A DNA stretch of 64,000 nucleotides from Flavobacterium aciduliphilum (GTDB lineage: Bacteria; Bacteroidota; Bacteroidia; Flavobacteriales; Flavobacteriaceae): contig NZ_QLSZ01000001.1 of NCBI RefSeq assembly GCF_003268855.1, forward strand, positions 197,369-261,368, in the 5' to 3' direction. The notes below the pieces were generated by a model. The model was given only the letters and a program-made list of their open reading frames with translations. It did not search any database and was not told the DNA's origin. A program made the translations under genes and the position numbers. Shown in pieces: positions 7,970 through 16,010 of this stretch. How positions within the stretch are numbered: the stretch's first letter is position 1; the number at the start of each line of letters is the position of its first letter.

Positions 7970-9679
7970 TTATTCATTCATCGAAATCAAGAATTCTTCA
8001 TTATTTCGAGTCTTTTTAATCTTATCATTAATGGTATCCATGGCTTCCACCGGATTCATATCGGCAAGGAATTTACGTAGAATCCACATGCGTTTTAAGG
8101 TACTGTCGTCTAATAACAAATCGTCTCTACGAGTGCTAGAAGAGGTCAAATCAATAGCAGGGAAGATTCTACGGTTGGCAATTTTTCTGTCTAATTGCAA
8201 CTCCATATTACCTGTTCCTTTGAATTCCTCAAAGATAACTTCATCCATTTTAGAACCCGTTTCGGTCAATGCTGTTGCAATGATGCTTAGGGACCCGCCA
8301 TTTTCTACATTACGAGCCGCTCCAAAGAAACGTTTGGGCTTTTGCAAGGCGTTAGCATCGACTCCACCACTCAATACCTTACCTGATGCAGGTTGCACCG
8401 TATTGTAGGCGCGCGCCAAACGCGTAATCGAATCCAAGAGAATCACTACATCATGACCACATTCAACCAATCGTTTTGATTTTTCTAGTACGATATTGGC
8501 GATTTTCACGTGTTCGGAAGGCTCTCTATCAAAGGTTGAGGCAATAACTTCCCCTCGAACGCTGCGTTGCATATCGGTCACCTCTTCAGGACGTTCATCA
8601 ATGAGTAAAACAATTAAATATACCTCTGGATGATTGGCTGCTATGGCATTGGCTATGTCTTTTAACAGCATCGTTTTTCCCGTTTTGGGTTGGGCAACAA
8701 TCATTCCGCGTTGTCCTTTTCCTATTGGCGAGAACAAATCTATGATTCGAGTAGAGATACTGGATTGTCTCTCAGCGATTTTGAATTTTTCTTGAGGAAA
8801 AACAGGCGTCAAATGCTCAAACGAAACCCGATCACGAACAACTTGTGGGTCGTGTCCATTTATTTTTAATACTTTTACTAAAGGGAAAAACTTCTCTCCT
8901 TCTTTTGGGGGGCGCACCACGCCTTTTACGGTATCTCCTGTTTTTAATCCGAAAAGTCTGATTTGTGAATTAGATAAATAAATATCATCTGGAGAAGCTA
9001 AATAATTATAATCTGAAGATCTCAAAAATCCATATCCGCCGTTTTGCCCTTCAATCATTTCAAGAACTCCCTCACTTTCAATAATTCCGTCAAATTCATA
9101 GTCGGCGTCACGGAAATTTGGATTCTTCTTATTCTTAAAATTAGGATTTCCATTCCCGTTTTGGTTTTGATGCTGACCTTTAAATTTAGGATGGTGATTT
9201 TGAGTAGGGTTAGTATTACTTTCTGTAGGAACCTCAGAGGAAGTTTCGGAGGTTGTTTCTAGTTCTTTTGGGGTTGAAACAGATTCAGAAACATGGTTCT
9301 CTTTGGAAACATTTGAGTCGTTCGATTTTGCTTTTTTCTTGAATTTTTCAGGTTTTTTAGCACTAGAGACTGTATCTTTTGATACTGGAGTGATTTCAGA
9401 GGCTTCACTGTTTGGCGTTTCTGAAAACAAATCTTGCGAAGGAACTACAACTTCAGAATAAGCATCTGACTTTGTCATTCTGGTGCGCTTTGTTTTACTT
9501 TCTTTTGGCGTTTCAACTGATGGTGCTTCACTTTCACGACTTGTAGCTTCTTGATGAGCTAATATTTGTTCAATGAGCACCTCTTTTTTTACTCCGTTAA
9601 ATTTGATTGACTGTGATAATTTTGCAATTTCTTGAAGTTCAGACAACTTCATTGCTTTCAAAGCGGTATGATCAAACAT
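7970..9679 (-). CDS. rho: Transcription termination factor Rho
   Basis: A hexameric RNA helicase that ends transcription. At 569 residues it is about 150 longer than E. coli Rho. A Rho_N helical domain (about 6-45) is followed by a hydrophilic low-complexity insert (about 46-195) rich in Ser, Thr, Glu, Lys and Asn. The OSB RNA-binding domain (about 203-270) contains [20 protein letters not shown]. The ATPase domain has Walker A QPKTGKT near 330-336, Walker [17 protein letters not shown], and [21 protein letters not shown] covering the R-loop and arginine finger. The insert is normal for Bacteroidota and is thought to aid RNA binding. The Met start is supported by the Rho_N domain beginning at once. 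Confidence 0.96.
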   Translation of the reverse strand: MFDHTALKAMKLSELQEIAKLSQSIKFNGVKKEVLIEQILAHQEATSRESEAPSVETPKESKTKRTRMTKSDAYSEVVVPSQDLFSETPNSEASEITPVSKDTVSSAKKPEKFKKKAKSNDSNVSKENHVSESVSTPKELETTSETSSEVPTESNTNPTQNHHPKFKGQHQNQNGNGNPNFKNKKNPNFRDADYEFDGIIESEGVLEMIEGQNGGYGFLRSSDYNYLASPDDIYLSNSQIRLFGLKTGDTVKGVVRPPKEGEKFFPLVKVLKINGHDPQVVRDRVSFEHLTPVFPQEKFKIAERQSSISTRIIDLFSPIGKGQRGMIVAQPKTGKTMLLKDIANAIAANHPEVYLIVLLIDERPEEVTDMQRSVRGEVIASTFDREPSEHVKIANIVLEKSKRLVECGHDVVILLDSITRLARAYNTVQPASGKVLSGGVDANALQKPKRFFGAARNVENGGSLSIIATALTETGSKMDEVIFEEFKGTGNMELQLDRKIANRRIFPAIDLTSSSTRRDDLLLDDSTLKRMWILRKFLADMNPVEAMDTINDKIKKTRNNEEFLISMNE

Positions 9680-9838
9680 AAATGTTTTTAATAAATATTT
9701 TAATAGGTTGGATAACTATACAAAGGGGTGATTTTTTTTCTAAAAAGGATGTCCGTGTAATTGAAGTACTTACGGAATTGTAGTGCAATATTACGAATAA
9801 ATTTCTTTTAAGCAATAGTTTTTTCAAAAAAGAAACTA

Positions 9839-9846
9839 TATTTTTG
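9839..9846 (+). promoter_or_regulatory. -7 element before DUF4293 gene
   Basis: TATTTTTG lies 18 bases before the ATG at 9864. The expected TTG is not evident. Confidence 0.4.
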
Positions 9847-9863
9847 CGCAACAATAGCATAAA

Positions 9864-10274
9864 ATGTTACAAAGAATTCAAACAGTATATCTCACTATCG
9901 TACTCGTGTCAGTCGCTGTGCTTCCTTATTTTTTTCCTCTCTGGAAATTGGAAGGTAAAGACACTATGTTCAACAAAACCATTCTTTATGTCGTTTTCTT
10001 CGGACTAAGCACTGCCTTGACAGCCATGAGTATCATCTCATTCAAAAAAAGACAACATCAATTTGTTTTAAATAGAATCAACATTATTTTAAATTTAATT
10101 TTATTAGGATTATTTGTATATCGCTCGCTAAATCTATCCGGAGAAACTGAAAAAGTTTCTGAGAAGGGTATTGGGATGTTTCTTCCTATTCTTTCTATCG
10201 TTTTTTTAGTTTTGGCCAACAAAGCTATCAAGAAGGACGAAGATCTTGTAAAATCTGTCGATCGATTGAGGTAA
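9864..10274 (+). CDS. DUF4293 family membrane protein
   Basis: A 136-residue protein with four predicted membrane helices. It starts with the DUF4293 hallmark MLQRIQTVYLTIV and an aromatic-rich first loop (LPYFFPLW). The function is unknown. In Bacteroidota it often lies next to rho, as here, where it is divergent from rho. A perfect bidirectional terminator follows. Confidence 0.9.
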   Translation: MLQRIQTVYLTIVLVSVAVLPYFFPLWKLEGKDTMFNKTILYVVFFGLSTALTAMSIISFKKRQHQFVLNRINIILNLILLGLFVYRSLNLSGETEKVSEKGIGMFLPILSIVFLVLANKAIKKDEDLVKSVDRLR

Positions 10275-10304
10275 ACCTATAAACTTAGTTTATTAGTGCG
10301 AAGA

Positions 10305-10333
10305 AAAACCCGAACAATGTTCGGGTTTTTTTT
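10305..10333. terminator. Bidirectional intrinsic terminator
   Basis: AACCCGAAC, loop AAT, then GTTCGGGTT, with A and T runs on the two sides. It lies between the convergent DUF4293 gene and apt. Confidence 0.92.
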
Positions 10334-10334
10334 A

Positions 10335-10847
10335 TCAATAGGTTACAGCAGCATAGATTTCGTTTCCTTTTAAACGATCACTTCCTTTTAAAAAGGTCAA
10401 TTCCATTAAGAAATTACATTGTACAACCGTTCCACCTAATTCTTCTACCAATTCGGTTACTGCTTTACTGGTTCCTCCTGTAGCTAAAACATCATCATGA
10501 ATCAACACCTTATCCCCTTTACTAATAGCATCAACATGAATTTCTAATGAGTCCGTACCATATTCCAATTCATAAGTTGCAGCTATCGTTTTATAGGGTA
10601 ATTTTTTGGGTTTACGAACGGGAACAAACCCAACATTTAAAGCTTGAGCCAATAACATTCCGAAGAAAAACCCCCGACTTTCTACCCCTACAACTTTGTC
10701 AATCGGTTTGTCTTTTACAGCGGAAAGCATTTGTTGAAGGGCATAGTCTCTTGCATCAACATCCAACAATAAAGGCGTGATGTCTTTAAACACAATGCCT
10801 GGCTTTGGAAAATCTTGAATATCACGGATGTATTTTTTTAAATCCAT
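10335..10847 (-). CDS. apt: Adenine phosphoribosyltransferase
   Basis: Salvages adenine with PRPP to AMP in the cytoplasm. The 170-residue protein starts with MDLKKYIRDIQDFPKPGIVF, the usual N-terminus. The PRPP-binding loop is VLIHDDVLATGGT, and VVGVESRGFFFG is also present. An in-frame ATG eleven codons upstream (10880) was rejected, because it would place the start inside the divergent tRNA-Arg promoter and adds residues foreign to the family. It shares the terminator at 10305-10333. Confidence 0.95.
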   Translation of the reverse strand: MDLKKYIRDIQDFPKPGIVFKDITPLLLDVDARDYALQQMLSAVKDKPIDKVVGVESRGFFFGMLLAQALNVGFVPVRKPKKLPYKTIAATYELEYGTDSLEIHVDAISKGDKVLIHDDVLATGGTSKAVTELVEELGGTVVQCNFLMELTFLKGSDRLKGNEIYAAVTY

Positions 10848-10874
10848 TTTTTTTATTTTAAATTCATATTCTGT

Positions 10875-10904
10875 TTGCATATTATATATTATTAGCTATA
10901 TTTG
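10875..10904 (+). promoter_or_regulatory. tRNA-Arg promoter
   Basis: TTG (10875-10877), 19 bases, then TATATTTG (10897-10904). This is the best match in the window to the Bacteroidota consensus. Transcription would start about 7 bases later, just before the tRNA. Confidence 0.75.
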
Positions 10905-10917
10905 CACCCACAAAAAA

Positions 10918-10991
10918 GGCCTCGTGGCGCAACTGAATAGCGCATCTGATTACGGCTCAGAAGGTTACAGGTTTGAATCCTGTCGAGGTCA
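10918..10991 (+). tRNA. tRNA-Arg (anticodon ACG)
   Basis: A 74-base cloverleaf. The acceptor stem is GGCCTCG/CGAGGTC with one G-T pair. The anticodon stem CTGA/TCAG encloses TTACGGC (anticodon ACG). The T arm is ACAGG-TTTGAAT-CCTGT and the discriminator is A. CCA is not encoded. The wobble A suggests tadA-dependent inosine. Confidence 0.96.
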
Positions 10992-11001
10992 CAAATATCA
11001 T

Positions 11002-11032
11002 GAAAACGCTCATACACATGAGCGTTTTTTTT
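11002..11032. terminator. Intrinsic terminator after tRNA-Arg
   Basis: AACGCTCAT, loop ACAC, then ATGAGCGTT, followed by eight T. The upstream A run is short, so it should work best on the plus strand, but it also lies at the end of the convergent phosphoesterase gene. Confidence 0.85.
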
Positions 11033-11525
11033 ATTTTTTCCCTAATTCAATGACTTCCAATTTTTGGATTTTTCCTGCCTCAATTTCAAAACGCAACATC
11101 GTTCGTACTTGATGAAACCCATGAATACCACAAGCACCCGGGTTCATGTGGAGCATCTGTAATGTTTGATCGAATTGAACTTTCAAAATATGGGAATGAC
11201 CACAAATAAATAATTTTGGTGTTTCCCGTAGTATCTTTTCTTTTACTTTAGGCGCATATTTTCCAGGATACCCTCCTATGTGTGTCATGAGTACCGATAC
11301 TCCTTCACATTCAAATGATAAATATTCAGAAAATTCTAACCGCGCTTTGTGATCATCAATGTTACCATAAACGGCGCGCAACGGTTTTATTTTCTGAAGG
11401 GTATCCGTTACCATCAGGTCGCCAATATCGCCTGCATGCCATACCTCATCGGACTGATGTACGTATTTCAAAATTTTTTCATCAATAAAACTGTGGCTAT
11501 CAGAAAGCAAAAGAATTTTTTTCAC
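11031..11525 (-). CDS. YfcE/MJ0936-type metallophosphoesterase
   Basis: A 164-residue calcineurin-like phosphodiesterase of the YfcE family. The metal-binding motifs are in order: LSDSHSF (residues 7-13), HAGDIGD, YGNIDDH, THIGGYPG and CGHSHIL. The natural substrate of the family is not settled; the enzymes cleave bis-pNPP and 2',3'-cyclic nucleotides in vitro. The start codon is GTG at 11523-11525, immediately before MKKILLLSDSH, and no upstream ATG keeps the frame. Confidence 0.92.
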   Translation of the reverse strand: MKKILLLSDSHSFIDEKILKYVHQSDEVWHAGDIGDLMVTDTLQKIKPLRAVYGNIDDHKARLEFSEYLSFECEGVSVLMTHIGGYPGKYAPKVKEKILRETPKLFICGHSHILKVQFDQTLQMLHMNPGACGIHGFHQVRTMLRFEIEAGKIQKLEVIELGKK

Positions 11526-11646
11526 TATCGGCTGTTTTTAACGATAATCATTGGGGTAAAGGTACTTAAAAAATGATTTTATATTGAATAAACGGCATTA
11601 ATAAAAACCTTTGTAAATTTGTACTCAAATCAAAGCACCCTATTAC

Positions 11647-12381
11647 TTGAAATATTTTATAGAATTTTCATACAAAGGAACGAAGTATCATGGCTGGCAA
11701 TACCAACCCAATGCCAACTCGGTTCAAGAAACTCTTAGCAAAGCATTATCATTAATGCTCAAAGCGCCTATGGAATTGGTTGGAGCGGGACGAACGGATG
11801 CAGGAGTACATGCCAAACAAATGTATGCACACTTCGAAACAAATGCCCTAGACTCAATTCCGGAGCTTATACAAAAATTAAATTCTTATTTACCTAAAGA
11901 TATTGCGATTCATGCCATTTACCGAGTTCCAGAGGAGGCTCATGCCCGTTTTGACGCTATAAAACGTACTTATGAATACCACATTCACCAACAAAAAGAC
12001 GCTTTTGATTGTTCCAATTCTTGGCATTATCATTACCCCTTAGACCTTAAAATCATGAATGAGGCTTGTCAAATTTTGTTTGAATATCATGATTTCGAAT
12101 GTTTTTCAAAGACGCATACCGATGTCAATACGTTTAATTGTAAGATTTATGAAGCCCATTGGCGCGAGCAGCATAATAGATTCGTCTTTACCATCTCTGC
12201 CGATCGATTTTTACGAAATATGGTGCGCGCTATAGTAGGCACGATGATTGACGTGGGACGAAAAAAAATTACCTTAGAACAATTTCGAACCATTATTGAA
12301 AATAAAGATCGTAACCAAGCTGGCTTTTCTGTGCCTGCTCACGGCTTGTACCTGACTCAAGTTATTTATCCTTATCTTTAA
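11647..12381 (+). CDS. truA: tRNA pseudouridine(38-40) synthase TruA
   Basis: Converts U38-U40 of tRNA anticodon arms to pseudouridine. The 244-residue protein has the catalytic Asp51 in GRTDAGVHA, YHGWQYQPNANSVQ near residues 14-27, and RFLRNMVRAIVGTM in the second half. The start is TTG, read as Met, giving the usual (M)KYFIEFSYKGTKYHG; there is no in-frame ATG nearby. It ends 15 bases before the ABC transporter gene, and the two are probably co-transcribed. Confidence 0.95.
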   Translation: MKYFIEFSYKGTKYHGWQYQPNANSVQETLSKALSLMLKAPMELVGAGRTDAGVHAKQMYAHFETNALDSIPELIQKLNSYLPKDIAIHAIYRVPEEAHARFDAIKRTYEYHIHQQKDAFDCSNSWHYHYPLDLKIMNEACQILFEYHDFECFSKTHTDVNTFNCKIYEAHWREQHNRFVFTISADRFLRNMVRAIVGTMIDVGRKKITLEQFRTIIENKDRNQAGFSVPAHGLYLTQVIYPYL

Positions 12382-12396
12382 TTTCACTCCCCTTTC

Positions 12397-14154
12397 ATGA
12401 AAGCTAAAGCATTTGACATCCGATTATTCAGAAGAATATTGACCTATACACAGCCTTACCGCAATCGCTTTACTGGAGTAGTTTGGTTTGCTATTTTGCT
12501 TTCAATTTTTGCCGCTTTGAGACCTATGTTTTTGCAAATTATTGTAGATGCTTTTATAAAACCAGGCAAATTATCGGGACTCCAACAGTATACACTTTTT
12601 ATGGGGATAGCGCTGATTTTAGAAGGCGTATTCCAATACTATTTCGTTTTGTGGGCCAACATCCTTGGGCAAGACATCATTAAAGATATTCGAACTCAAC
12701 TTTTTCAACACATTCTTTCTTTTAGGATTAAGTACTTTGATGGAACCCCCGTAGGACAACTCGTAACGCGAACCGTAGCCGATATTGAACAAATCGCACG
12801 AATTTTTAGTCAAGGATTGTTTATGATTATCAGTGATTTATTAAAAATGGTGGTGTGTATGGGAATTATGTTTTTCATGAACTGGCGCCTATCACTAATT
12901 GTATTACTTGCCATGCCTTTTTTGATATTTATCACTAGAGTATTCCAAAGAAAAATGCAAGTCGCTTTTGAAGAAGTTCGTACCCAAATTGCCAATCTCA
13001 ATACCTTTGTACAAGAACGCGTTACAGGCATGAATATCGTTCAAATTTTCAATCGAGAAACCCCTGAATTTGAAAAATTTAAGGAAATTAACAAAAAACA
13101 CAACGACGCTTGGATTAAGACCATTTTATACAATTCTATTTTCTTTCCCATTGCCGATATCATTTCTTCGCTTACACTCGGGGTCATTGTTTTGTATGGT
13201 GGTTTTCAAATTTTACAAGGAAATCCATTTACAACTATCGGACAAATGACCGCATACACTATGTTTATCGGAATGCTATTCAATCCATTGAGACAAATCG
13301 CCGATAAGTTTAACGAAATGCAAATGGGCATGATTGCTGCAAATAGGGTGTTTGACCTTTTGGATATCACAGAAGAACCTCAACCTTCTGGAACGCTAGA
13401 AGCACCGCATTTTAAAGGGGAAATTAACTTTGATACGGTAACTTTTGGATACTTGCAAGGGGAAGACATTTTGAAAAAACTTTCTTTTAATGTCCAGGCA
13501 GGGCAAACCATTGCCATTGTTGGTGCTACTGGCGCAGGAAAATCTACAATTATCAATCTGCTCAATCGCTTTTACGACATTCAAGAGGGAAGTATTACTA
13601 TTGACAGCCAAAATATTCACGATTTTACAATAGAAAGCCTACGCAAACACATTGCAGTTGTATTGCAAGACGTCTTTCTTTTTGCCGACACCATTTACAA
13701 CAACATCACCCTGTTCAATCCAAAAATTACTTTAGAAGACGTTGTCTCAGCCGCAAAAAAAATAGGAATCCACGACTTTATTATGAGTTTACCCAATCAG
13801 TATTCGTATGATGTCAAAGAACGCGGCGCCACACTTTCGGCAGGACAACGACAGCTTATTGCGTTTTTAAGAGCCTATATGAGCAACCCAAGCATTTTGA
13901 TTTTGGATGAGGCCACCGCCTCTGTCGATTCTTATTCGGAAGAATTAATTCAAAAAGCCACCGATGCTCTAACAGAAAATAGAACTTCTATTATCATTGC
14001 GCATCGCTTAGCAACCATCGTAAAAGCAAATTGTATCCTTGTTATGGATAAAGGCGAAATTGTTGAAAGAGGAACGCATCAAGCGCTTCTCAACATCGAA
14101 AAGGGCTATTATAAAAAACTATACGAAACCCAATTTTTAAATGAAAAACAATGA
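12397..14154 (+). CDS. ABC transporter, fused permease and ATPase (MsbA/exporter type)
   Basis: A 585-residue half-size ABC exporter. The first 320 residues are a six-helix ABC_membrane domain with GQDIIKDIRTQLFQHIL and FDGTPVGQLVTR typical of the MsbA/MdlB group. The ATPase has Walker A GATGAGKST near residue 377, signature LSAGQRQ, Walker B ILILDEATASVD, and IIIAHRLAT with the switch His. It probably works as a homodimer exporting lipids or drugs, and the substrate cannot be read from sequence. truA lies just upstream, an arrangement I recall in flavobacteria. Confidence 0.92.
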   Translation: MKAKAFDIRLFRRILTYTQPYRNRFTGVVWFAILLSIFAALRPMFLQIIVDAFIKPGKLSGLQQYTLFMGIALILEGVFQYYFVLWANILGQDIIKDIRTQLFQHILSFRIKYFDGTPVGQLVTRTVADIEQIARIFSQGLFMIISDLLKMVVCMGIMFFMNWRLSLIVLLAMPFLIFITRVFQRKMQVAFEEVRTQIANLNTFVQERVTGMNIVQIFNRETPEFEKFKEINKKHNDAWIKTILYNSIFFPIADIISSLTLGVIVLYGGFQILQGNPFTTIGQMTAYTMFIGMLFNPLRQIADKFNEMQMGMIAANRVFDLLDITEEPQPSGTLEAPHFKGEINFDTVTFGYLQGEDILKKLSFNVQAGQTIAIVGATGAGKSTIINLLNRFYDIQEGSITIDSQNIHDFTIESLRKHIAVVLQDVFLFADTIYNNITLFNPKITLEDVVSAAKKIGIHDFIMSLPNQYSYDVKERGATLSAGQRQLIAFLRAYMSNPSILILDEATASVDSYSEELIQKATDALTENRTSIIIAHRLATIVKANCILVMDKGEIVERGTHQALLNIEKGYYKKLYETQFLNEKQ

Positions 14155-14233
14155 CACCTATACAATTAAGTCCTTTTTAAGTTAAAAATTTCTTAATTTG
14201 AATTATATTCGCACCCAATTTTATCCCATTGGT

Positions 14234-15214
14234 ATGACAAAAAAATACGTATCTCTTTTACTTTTTCTCGTTTTTTCAAATGTTTTTTCACAAGTTAAAG
14301 ACTCTATAAACAATACCGTCCAACAATTTAAGATTGACGAAAATACGACTTATGGATTTACCAAACCAACTACCTGGGACATGTTTAGATACATTCCTCG
14401 AGACATTGCAAGTATAGGAACCTTTGCCGTACAAAAAGAAAATTTAAAATGGGATGCCCTAGCTCTTGGATCAACGCTTGCTATAATGCCTTACGATCAA
14501 AAAATCATGAACGACGCCAATAAATTGGGTGCAGACATTGGTGGCTGGGATAAAGATTCTAGATACAAGAGAGTCTTAGGATTAGAGATGTTTCCCACTA
14601 GTGTAAGTTCTGGTGTTTATTATTTAGGAAATGGGAATACAACGTTACTTCTTAGTGGGATGTTTTATGCCATTGGGAAGATAGGAAAAGTCGATTACCG
14701 GGCTATAAACACTTCCAACGAATTGATTGAAGTGCTTTTTTCTGTGGGTGTTTCGACTCAAACCATCAAAAGAATTACTGGAAGACAAAGTCCTGTAGCT
14801 GCTATTAAGAGCGGTGTAGATGGTGGCGAATGGAATCCGTTTCCTAGTTTTACCGCTTATCAGAAAACGACTCCTAATTATGATGCGATGCCCTCGGGAC
14901 ACATGGCCACATATATAGCCACACTTACCGTAATTGCTACAAATTATCCCGAAATTAAATGGATAAAACCCGTTGGCTATTCTTTAGGAACACTATTAGC
15001 GTTCAACATGGTCAGTGGACGTGTGCATTGGACTTCCGATTATCCCATTGCTGTTTTTATGGGATATGTTATGGGAAAAACCATTGCAAATCGTCGTATT
15101 ATTAAAAAAGAAACCGCACTCAATACAGGAACCAAAAAAACTACTTTCAAGACAAACTATTCGTTCAATCGCTTGAATAACATGAACCTTATTGGGGCAA
15201 CCATCACTTTTTAA
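14234..15214 (+). CDS. Exported PAP2-family phosphatase
   Basis: A 326-residue PAP2 superfamily protein with a signal peptide (MTKKYVSLLLFLVFSNVFSQ). The motifs are KRITGRQSP (about 187-195), where the usual Arg-Pro of motif 1 reads Ser-Pro. They continue with PSGH (about 219-222) and RVHWTSD carrying the HxxxD of motif 3. These enzymes dephosphorylate lipid phosphates such as undecaprenyl diphosphate or lipid A at the periplasmic face. The ATG at 14234 is chosen over a TTG at 14198, because the signal peptide begins there. Another PAP2 gene follows 3 bases downstream. Confidence 0.85.
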   Translation: MTKKYVSLLLFLVFSNVFSQVKDSINNTVQQFKIDENTTYGFTKPTTWDMFRYIPRDIASIGTFAVQKENLKWDALALGSTLAIMPYDQKIMNDANKLGADIGGWDKDSRYKRVLGLEMFPTSVSSGVYYLGNGNTTLLLSGMFYAIGKIGKVDYRAINTSNELIEVLFSVGVSTQTIKRITGRQSPVAAIKSGVDGGEWNPFPSFTAYQKTTPNYDAMPSGHMATYIATLTVIATNYPEIKWIKPVGYSLGTLLAFNMVSGRVHWTSDYPIAVFMGYVMGKTIANRRIIKKETALNTGTKKTTFKTNYSFNRLNNMNLIGATITF

Positions 15215-15217
15215 ACC

Positions 15218-15757
15218 ATGAAAAAAATACTCCTCATCACATTGTGTTTATTGTGTATTACAAATTCCAAAGCACAAGACAAAACCATCACAAGCGCGGG
15301 CGATATTCTCCAAATGGCGCTTCCAGCCGTAGCATTTGGTTCGACTTTTTTGTATAAAGACGACCATACTAAACCCACTTGGCAATTTATCAAAGCGTAT
15401 GGTTCTAGTGTCATTCTTGAACAAGCATTAAAACACATTGTGCAAAAACCAAGACCTGATGGTTCTGATAATCTTTCTTTCCCTTCAGGACATACCACAA
15501 GTGCCTTTTCTGGAGCGGCTTTCATTCAAAGACGTTATGGCTGGAAGTATGGAATTCCTTCCTATATCTTAGCCTCTTTTGTAGGATATTCACGTATTCA
15601 AGCGAAAAAACACGACGGTTGGGATGTCTTGGCTGGAGCCACTATCGGAATAGGTACTTCTTATTTGTTTACCAAACCTTATGAAAAAAACAAAATTAAT
15701 GTTTCCCTCAATAAAGTAGACAAAGGCTATACGATTGGGTTTAATTATAGTTTTTAA
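15218..15757 (+). CDS. Exported PAP2-family phosphatase (compact)
   Basis: A 179-residue PAP2 protein with a signal peptide (MKKILLITLCLLCITNSKAQ). All three motifs are canonical: KHIVQKPRP, PSGH near 89-92, and SRIQAKKHDGWD. It is much shorter than its 326-residue neighbour and has fewer hydrophobic segments. It starts 3 bases after that gene, so the two form one transcript. Lipid phosphatase activity in the periplasm is likely, but the substrate is not known. Adjacent PAP2 genes with unequal signature quality suggest one may be partly specialised or regulatory. Confidence 0.87.
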   Translation: MKKILLITLCLLCITNSKAQDKTITSAGDILQMALPAVAFGSTFLYKDDHTKPTWQFIKAYGSSVILEQALKHIVQKPRPDGSDNLSFPSGHTTSAFSGAAFIQRRYGWKYGIPSYILASFVGYSRIQAKKHDGWDVLAGATIGIGTSYLFTKPYEKNKINVSLNKVDKGYTIGFNYSF

Positions 15758-15897
15758 AATAGTTTATTGAATTATTAGATTATTAGATTTGTTAGAATTT
15801 ATAAACTTTTAAACCTCATAAACTATATAAACCTATAAACTTATAAACTTTTTTACTAATTTCGCAAACTCAATAAACTTACAAAATCATACAGAAA
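15758..15897. repeat. AT-rich spacer with short iterated TATAAACTT repeats
   Basis: The segment repeats variants of ATAAACTT/ATAAACCT at least six times between 15800 and 15850, after runs such as ATTAGATT. It contains TAATTTCG near 15857, a weak -7 element that could start the lpdA leader. No gene is visible. Confidence 0.6.
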
Positions 15898-15942
15898 ATG
15901 ACACGAGCGAAAGCGACTGCATTTTTTACAAATAATAAATAA
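15898..15942 (+). CDS. Micro-ORF 1 (14 codons) upstream of lpdA
   Basis: ATG to TAA encodes MTRAKATAFFTNNK. An almost identical 14-codon frame lies 57 bases downstream. The two differ only by Lys5/Arg5 and one silent TTT/TTC change, while the spacers after each stop have diverged more. That pattern suggests selection on the 45-base block, as peptide or RNA. The GCGAAAGC core could also form a tiny GNRA hairpin. It may be a leader peptide acting on lpdA. No function is known to me. Confidence 0.45.
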   Translation: MTRAKATAFFTNNK

Positions 15943-15954
15943 ATACATTAAAAA

Positions 15955-15999
15955 ATGACACGAGCGAGAGCGACTGCATTTTTCACAAATAATAAATAA
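15955..15999 (+). CDS. Micro-ORF 2 (14 codons) upstream of lpdA
   Basis: ATG to TAA encodes MTRARATAFFTNNK, the tandem copy of micro-ORF 1 with 43 of 45 bases identical. Its stop is 11 bases before the lpdA ATG, close enough for ribosomes ending here to influence lpdA initiation. The two micro-ORFs share a frame and lpdA is in another. Confidence 0.45.
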   Translation: MTRARATAFFTNNK

Positions 16000-16010
16000 A
16001 CACTCGAAAA

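Noticed and set aside
10335..10880. Longer apt start at 10880
   Set aside because: The extra eleven residues are not found in Apt proteins, and the region contains the best promoter of the window for the divergent tRNA-Arg.
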